From contig JALCME010000008.1 in NCBI GenBank assembly GCA_022648295.1, forward strand, positions 95,632-159,631: DNA of 64,000 bases. Direction: 5' to 3'. Position numbers and translations under genes: made by a program. Position 1 is the stretch's first letter, and the number at the start of each line of letters is the position of its first letter. Shown one piece after another: positions 58,620 through 64,000 of the stretch. This DNA is from Bacteroides sp. GTDB taxonomy: Bacteria > Bacteroidota > Bacteroidia > Bacteroidales > Bacteroidaceae. The notes under the pieces were generated by a model. It was not told the origin of the DNA. It worked only from the letters and a program-made list of their open reading frames with translations, and did no database searches.

Positions 58620-60629
58620 CTATTTAATATAACCATAATATTCATCATCTGTCGCGCAATCCCACCATACAGGACAAGACCAAATAGGATCTGTCATTGC
58701 TAACTTGTTAGAAGCTTTTAACTGGGTTAGGTTATAGTTACTTTCATGACTACTTTGGCTAAAACGACGGAACCAATAAGTAGGATCTGTTGAATCTGCA
58801 CCTATAATCTTATTTGTGGCAGTAAATTCCAATGGACGTTTATAATCGATATATACTACTCCAAAATTGCCTATATTACCTGCACTATAATTGAAACGAC
58901 GCATGTCATTCCAAATCTCCAGATTAAAGCCCATTGAAATAATTTTTTGACGCATTATTTCTGCCATAGTCAATTGGGATGCATCCTGACATACAGCCGC
59001 ACTTGCCATATAAGCATTAATATCATTTTGATCCATTGGCATCTCGTCAGGATTAGTGCTACCATCTGATTTCCATTTTTTTAGTTTAGTTTGCATACGA
59101 TCAAAGTTTGCAACAATGCCATCATGATAAGCAGACCAAGCCTCATTCTTCTTCTCCATCCGGAAGTACACTTCGGCTTTAATAAAACACATTTCCGAAT
59201 AAGTCAAAATATCAGTATCTGAATTAGGACGAGCATAAAAAGTGCCAGTACCTGCTATATAATCATAACCGGAACTAGGGTAGTAGAACATATCTTTTTC
59301 TCCACGTCCACTTGTTGACATGCTATTTGAGCGCATATTCACATAAATAGTATCTCCAGCACGCTTATAATTAGTCACACTGCAATATGCGGAACCTTTA
59401 GGATAAATAACCGAAACTGTATCTCCTTTAACCTCAAGTTTATGTACTTTACTTGAGTTCGTTATGAAATTGGCCCGGTCTGTGGCATCAGTAATCTTGT
59501 AGTCAATGACATACCCTCCTTTTGAAGCCTTAAATCCTGTTTTTTCAGCACCAGTGACATAAAGAGCATTAGTCGGACCACTATTTTTACGAATATCTGA
59601 ATTCATCATATCCACGCCAGCATCCCTCGCCCACTCATTACTTACAATTGAACCACTTTCATTCAGCTTAACATTTTTCATCATAGCTGGAGCCAGTTTC
59701 GACAAGCGAGGATCAATGACTCCAGATCCTCCTGTAAATTCATTTGTCAAAAGATTAATATACCATCTGGTTTCACGCTGAGAAGTTCCATAAGCCACAC
59801 AGTCCCATAGGGCACACGTTTGATAAGGATCTCCAACAGTAAAATTAGTTTCATCCCCTTCTATATTATAATTCTTCATAGAAGTATTATCGTCATTCGA
59901 TTGCGGAGCATTTTCAAGAGCTGCTAATATTTCCGTCGGATTATACAAATCCGACTTTTTAGATAATTTCAACAAATATCTAGCTTTCAATCCATAACAC
60001 AATTTCAGCCACTTACTCACATTCCCATCATTCCAGATATCTCCTGCGGATAATTTTGCAGTGGCAGTAGAAGCCTGGTCCTTCTTGAAATTTTCAATAG
60101 CTTTATCAAGACAATCTATACAAGCATTAAACATCGTCTTCCCATCATCATAAGCAGGATTAGTTTTACCAGAAAAAGCTTCTCCCATAGGTAACTCACC
60201 GTGCAAATCCAAAAGCATCATAAATCCCATCGCTTTTACACAGTAAGCAGCACCAATATAGTGATATGCACCACTTTCTTCCGCTTTTGTAATCAATGGA
60301 TCAATGTTGACACCAGCACCTAAATAGAAATTCTGATACATCGTTGTACAACTGCTTTGAGCAGGATTCCACGCAGCCAATAAACCATTAGCATTTGTTG
60401 TTGAGGTTTGAGTTAAAAGTCCGGCAATGGTACACGCACGCATACTGGCAGTCCCCCATGCATAAGTATAATAGTTCTGGATCCACGCTAGACGAGTATC
60501 TACTGATGCATTCTCCGACTTTGGATTATCAGGATCAGTATTAACATCTAAATAGTCATTACAAGAAAAGTTGATAAGCACAAGTATAAAACTTAATGCA
60601 ATATATTTCAGTTTGTTCATACTCTTCAT
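58620..60629 (-). CDS. SusD/RagB-like surface lipoprotein (second pair)
   Basis: The 669-residue lipoprotein has signal LVLINFSCNDYLDVNTDPDNP with lipidated Cys. It resembles the SusD-like group with the DVNTDPDNP start and WAAWNPAQS-type N-terminal helices. The conserved C-terminal part includes TYSEMCFIKAEVYFRMEKKNEAW, MAEIMRQKIISMGFNLEIWNDMRRFNYS. It differs clearly from the SusD at 42377. Starts at 60629 and 60620 are both reasonable. It is 13 bp after the susC stop. Being the last gene of the pair with no enzymes downstream, its ligand cannot be guessed. Confidence 0.92.
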   Translation of the reverse strand: MKSMNKLKYIALSFILVLINFSCNDYLDVNTDPDNPKSENASVDTRLAWIQNYYTYAWGTASMRACTIAGLLTQTSTTNANGLLAAWNPAQSSCTTMYQNFYLGAGVNIDPLITKAEESGAYHYIGAAYCVKAMGFMMLLDLHGELPMGEAFSGKTNPAYDDGKTMFNACIDCLDKAIENFKKDQASTATAKLSAGDIWNDGNVSKWLKLCYGLKARYLLKLSKKSDLYNPTEILAALENAPQSNDDNTSMKNYNIEGDETNFTVGDPYQTCALWDCVAYGTSQRETRWYINLLTNEFTGGSGVIDPRLSKLAPAMMKNVKLNESGSIVSNEWARDAGVDMMNSDIRKNSGPTNALYVTGAEKTGFKASKGGYVIDYKITDATDRANFITNSSKVHKLEVKGDTVSVIYPKGSAYCSVTNYKRAGDTIYVNMRSNSMSTSGRGEKDMFYYPSSGYDYIAGTGTFYARPNSDTDILTYSEMCFIKAEVYFRMEKKNEAWSAYHDGIVANFDRMQTKLKKWKSDGSTNPDEMPMDQNDINAYMASAAVCQDASQLTMAEIMRQKIISMGFNLEIWNDMRRFNYSAGNIGNFGVVYIDYKRPLEFTATNKIIGADSTDPTYWFRRFSQSSHESNYNLTQLKASNKLAMTDPIWSCPVWWDCATDDEYYGYIK

Positions 60630-60642
60630 TTTTTTACAGTTA

Positions 60643-63600
60643 TTAGAATGTAACATTTATACCAAATGACATGCCAGCCGTGGCAGGTACACCACAATAA
60701 TCAATGCCAGCAGAACCTGAGCCTCCAGTACCCGAACCCGAAACACACGTTTCAGGATCCATGCCCTTATAATTTGTTATCACAAACAAGTTAGTCCCCG
60801 TAATAGTAGCACTCAAACCTTTAATTATACCTTGCATTCTTGTCTTCTTCAATAAATCGCCAAAATCATAGCTTAATGAAATGGAACGAAGTCTAATCCA
60901 ATTTGTTTTAGTAATAAAGTTATATGAGTTTAAACTATAATTGTTCCAATACTGTTGAATCATATACTTCCCTGATTTCGATGAACCATTAACCATATAT
61001 GTTTTATCAGCTTCATAGGTATAAGTAACAGGTTCGCCTGTCTTGCTGGAAAGACCGTCAACTGTGACAGACTGTCTATTTAATGTTTTAGGACTTAACC
61101 CTTTAGATACCAAGTAGTACTCAGTACCATTATAAATATCTCCCCCCAACCTAAAATCAAGCAAGAAAGAAAGATTGAAATTTTTATAAGTAAAATTATT
61201 GTTCAAGCCGCCAATCATAGTCGGTTCACGATTACCCACCACATTTGTTTGTACCTGAGTATCCTTATACAGTCCTGTTGCCTCATCAACGATATAACGC
61301 TCTACACCATCATCACCAACCTTAGTTTGATATTTATTTCCTGTTAATCCCAAGAAATACCCCCCATTTGGAATAGACCCCGCTTTACAAGCTCCAATCT
61401 GTGCATCCGTTACGTAAAAAATATCCACTCCATCAATAAAATCGCCTAATCTGCCGCGGTTACCAGAAAGATTTAATGTCGTTTCCCATTGAAAATCTCT
61501 TGTAACAACAGGCTTACCTGTAATTGAAAGTTCCATACCCTTATTTGTAACAGAACCACCATTCAACGTTAAGAAAATATAACCTGTAGATTGTGCTAAA
61601 CGTGGAGCACATAATTGATCTTTCGTTTTACTATAATAGTAAGTATAATCCAAACCTAAACGACCATTAAAAAAACGAAGTTCCGCACCAACTTCCCATG
61701 AATCCTGTATTTCCGGCTTTAAATTTAAGCTTCCTCCAGTCCAACTATTACCCATACCTAATTTACTACCATTAATGGTAGCTACCGGCCACATATAAAA
61801 TGCAGTGGAATAAGGATCTGCATCTTTTCCAACTTGGGCCCACGATGCACGAACTTTACCAAATGAAAGAACATCATTTTTAGGAAGTAACTCTGTAAAC
61901 ACAAGACTACCTGAAACGGAAGGATAAAAATATGAACGATTGTCTTTAGGCAAGGTAGAAGACCAATCATTACGACCAGTCATCGTTAAATAAGCAATAT
62001 TTTTATAAGAAGCACGAAATTCACCATATGCGCCAACCATACGTTTACGAATAGTATGATCTCTTAAGAATTGAGTACTATTAGCCATATTTCCAAAGCC
62101 AATCACTCCTTCCGACACAAACTTATATCCCCAGCGATTCACCGTTTCTGTTTTTGTTGCTTCAGTTGTTGTTCCTAGTAACAAATTAAAATCAAAATCG
62201 CCATAAGTTTTATGCATGTTAGACATTGCATTGGTAGTTATGTACTGATATTGTACATCCCCCTTACTCAAATAACCATCTTGATAGATTTCCTTTACAG
62301 CACCACCAGGAGCTCTATAAGTATATGCACTAGTCGTATATTTATCAAGGCCAACTCTCGCTGAAACATCCCACCAATCAGTTAATTTTAAACTGGCATT
62401 AATCGTACCCGTAAAGCGGTCAGTATCATCGGTCATTTTATTTTTATTTAATATCCAATATGGATTTTCGGTATCCAGCTCTAACTCTTGCCGACCTTCA
62501 AACATACGATATTTAGTCCCATCTTCATTTAAATAATGCTCCATATCATCACTGGGAGACCAACCATATACAGCTGTCATAGCCCCATTTCCCCCTTGCC
62601 CGGATAATCCGGCTGAAGTTAAAGTTTTTTTAGTATGCGCTTTGGAGTATGACACGTTAGCCCCTACTGTTAGTATACCATACTTTTGTTCCGCATTAAA
62701 GCGAAATGTAGTTTTGTCATAGCCTGTGGTAGGAACAATACCAGACTGGTTAAAATTCGATGCTGACAGATAAAACGATCCTCTCTTATTCCCTCCTGAG
62801 ACACTAACGCTATTATCAAAGACATTGCTACCCTGAAAAAAGTTATCAATGTTATCATATGCTTTGCCATCTATCTCATTACCCCATGAATCAGTCGTTA
62901 AATCATCGAAAGAACCTGCTGCATTATAATAACCGCGCCCATAAGTCTTCTGAACTTTTGGTAATTTATTGGCCCATGAATAAGAATATTTACTACTAAC
63001 ATTTACTCTAAGAGCCCCCTCTTCACCTTTTTTAGTAGTGATAATAATGACACCATTGGCAGCGCGCGAACCGTATAATGCAGCAGCAGCGGCTCCCTTC
63101 AATACAGACATACTCTGTATGTCTTCAGGGTTTATATCCATGACACGATTACTAAAAGTAGTTGCTGTTTTAGTAACACCATCCGTTCCCGAATTACCTG
63201 GATTCACCGTAGAATTATCGTAAATAATACCATCTACAACAAACAAAGGCTGATTATCACGTGATTCACTGGCCGAATTACCACCACGAATAACTATATT
63301 TGAACCTGCACCAGCAGCACCGCCGGCTTGGGTAATATTTACACCTGGTATCTTCCCTGCCAAAGAATTAACAACATTTGTTTGTTTATTCTTCATCAAT
63401 TCTTTCGAATTTATATCAGAAACAGCATAACCAAGAGCCTTTTTTTCTTTTTTGATGCCCATAGCTGTAACAACCACTTCGCTTAATGCTTGTGCATCTT
63501 CCTGAAGTGTGACAGTATATGTACTGGCACTTCCTACTTTCAGGTCGTGAGCTACATATCCTACAAAAGAAATAGCCAATGTGCTACCCGTTTGTGCACT

Positions 63601-63837
63601 GACCGAAAATTTACCATCAACATCAGTAACAGACCCTGTACCCTGTCCCTTCACTAAAACACTGGCTCCTATAATTGGCTCGCCATGTGTGTCTACTACC
63701 TTACCTGTGATTTTCCTTGCTTGCTGAGTACTTTGGGAACTTGGTACATTCTCAATGCCGGCGGCTTCGGCCGAACATAAAGAAGTAGTCCCAAACAGTG
63801 CAAGCAGTACTAATGATAAACAATAATTTCTTTTCAT
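60643..63837 (-). CDS. SusC/RagA-type TonB-dependent receptor (second pair)
   Basis: The 1064-residue outer-membrane protein has a signal peptide (ending near CSAEA) and no STN domain. A carboxypeptidase-regulatory-like domain (ITGKVVDTHGEPIIGASVLV) and the TonB-box region LSEVVVTAMGIKKEKKALGYAV precede the plug (NIVIRGGNS; MSVLKGAAAAALYGSRAANGVIIITT). The barrel ends in GMSFGINVTF. Without STN it should not signal through FecR, in contrast to the SusC at 38997. The likely operon is just susC-susD, regulated by its own upstream region. Confidence 0.95.
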   Translation of the reverse strand: MKRNYCLSLVLLALFGTTSLCSAEAAGIENVPSSQSTQQARKITGKVVDTHGEPIIGASVLVKGQGTGSVTDVDGKFSVSAQTGSTLAISFVGYVAHDLKVGSASTYTVTLQEDAQALSEVVVTAMGIKKEKKALGYAVSDINSKELMKNKQTNVVNSLAGKIPGVNITQAGGAAGAGSNIVIRGGNSASESRDNQPLFVVDGIIYDNSTVNPGNSGTDGVTKTATTFSNRVMDINPEDIQSMSVLKGAAAAALYGSRAANGVIIITTKKGEEGALRVNVSSKYSYSWANKLPKVQKTYGRGYYNAAGSFDDLTTDSWGNEIDGKAYDNIDNFFQGSNVFDNSVSVSGGNKRGSFYLSASNFNQSGIVPTTGYDKTTFRFNAEQKYGILTVGANVSYSKAHTKKTLTSAGLSGQGGNGAMTAVYGWSPSDDMEHYLNEDGTKYRMFEGRQELELDTENPYWILNKNKMTDDTDRFTGTINASLKLTDWWDVSARVGLDKYTTSAYTYRAPGGAVKEIYQDGYLSKGDVQYQYITTNAMSNMHKTYGDFDFNLLLGTTTEATKTETVNRWGYKFVSEGVIGFGNMANSTQFLRDHTIRKRMVGAYGEFRASYKNIAYLTMTGRNDWSSTLPKDNRSYFYPSVSGSLVFTELLPKNDVLSFGKVRASWAQVGKDADPYSTAFYMWPVATINGSKLGMGNSWTGGSLNLKPEIQDSWEVGAELRFFNGRLGLDYTYYYSKTKDQLCAPRLAQSTGYIFLTLNGGSVTNKGMELSITGKPVVTRDFQWETTLNLSGNRGRLGDFIDGVDIFYVTDAQIGACKAGSIPNGGYFLGLTGNKYQTKVGDDGVERYIVDEATGLYKDTQVQTNVVGNREPTMIGGLNNNFTYKNFNLSFLLDFRLGGDIYNGTEYYLVSKGLSPKTLNRQSVTVDGLSSKTGEPVTYTYEADKTYMVNGSSKSGKYMIQQYWNNYSLNSYNFITKTNWIRLRSISLSYDFGDLLKKTRMQGIIKGLSATITGTNLFVITNYKGMDPETCVSGSGTGGSGSAGIDYCGVPATAGMSFGINVTF

Positions 63838-63862
63838 AAGCTCTATTATTTGGATTTATTTG

Positions 63863-63870
63863 CAAACATA
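63863..63870 (-). promoter_or_regulatory. -7 box of the second susCD operon
   Basis: CAAACATA is TATGTTTG on the minus strand, 26 bp before the ATG at 63837. The remaining bases to the window end hold no gene. Confidence 0.45.
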
Positions 63871-64000
63871 TAAATTATTTCATAATTACTATCATAAACT
63901 AACTAGAAAATAACTAAATAAACATTAAATATATTGTTTTTATACTTTTCCAATATTATTAAGAGTATCTATAGCTTATGTATCGCACAATAAATAATGT

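Overview
The window looks like a chromosomal segment of a Bacteroides species or a close relative (Bacteroidales). The base composition is A+T-leaning. Many genes carry the Bacteroidota -7 box TAnnTTTG shortly upstream, several with a TTTG -33 box at 19-23 bp spacing. There are two SusC/SusD pairs, S46 dipeptidyl-peptidases, a pyrophosphate-dependent phosphofructokinase and several families found almost only in this order (DUF6266, DUF3805/3806, DUF4369, DUF3472, BACON, FISUMP). No rRNA, tRNA, CRISPR array, insertion sequence or phage gene was recognised.

Layout. 1-9.1 kb: end of an outer-membrane barrel gene, a guanine-deaminase-like enzyme, a FadL/OmpP1-like outer-membrane protein downstream of a secreted low-complexity protein, PrmA, two FtsX/MacB-type permeases without an ATPase, and a membrane-anchored GH25 lysozyme. 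9.2-24.8 kb: PPi-PFK, a DUF6266 protein, a small protein, an acyltransferase and a nitrilase-family amidase. These are followed by a NagB-like domain fused to a PIG-L deacetylase, a large secreted amidase/golvesin-type protein, a TusA-like protein, a YgiQ radical SAM protein and Mfd. 24.9-36 kb: a dolichol-phosphate-mannose-synthase-like GT2, dihydroorotase, a free-standing MetH reactivation domain, an ECF sigma factor with a membrane partner, a PlsC acyltransferase and a DUF4369 lipoprotein. This block ends with tandem S46 peptidases, whose specificity residues predict one DPP7 and one DPP11, and thioredoxin.

36-49.6 kb: after a gene-poor stretch of about 0.96 kb lies a complete polysaccharide utilisation locus. 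It has an ECF sigma factor, FecR anti-sigma, STN-containing SusC, SusD, a BACON/DUF5077/DUF3472 lipoprotein, a BACON/FISUMP lipoprotein and a GH89 alpha-N-acetylglucosaminidase with both catalytic glutamates in place. The design is trans-envelope signalling: SusC senses ligand through STN, FecR relays it, and the sigma factor activates the locus. The likely target is host glycan ending in alpha-linked GlcNAc.

49.6-64 kb: a PHP-family histidinol phosphatase, then an accessory island. The island holds a 1140-residue protein with an N-terminal SIR2 NADase-like domain, and a three-gene ATGA-coupled operon of DUF3791, a DUF3990 ADP-ribosyltransferase-like protein and a 73-residue protein. Both effector families are linked to NAD+, so this is the best candidate for a defence system in the window. 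The window ends with an ABC-F ATPase, a DUF3805/DUF3806 protein and a second SusC/SusD pair that has no visible enzymes or sigma/anti-sigma genes.
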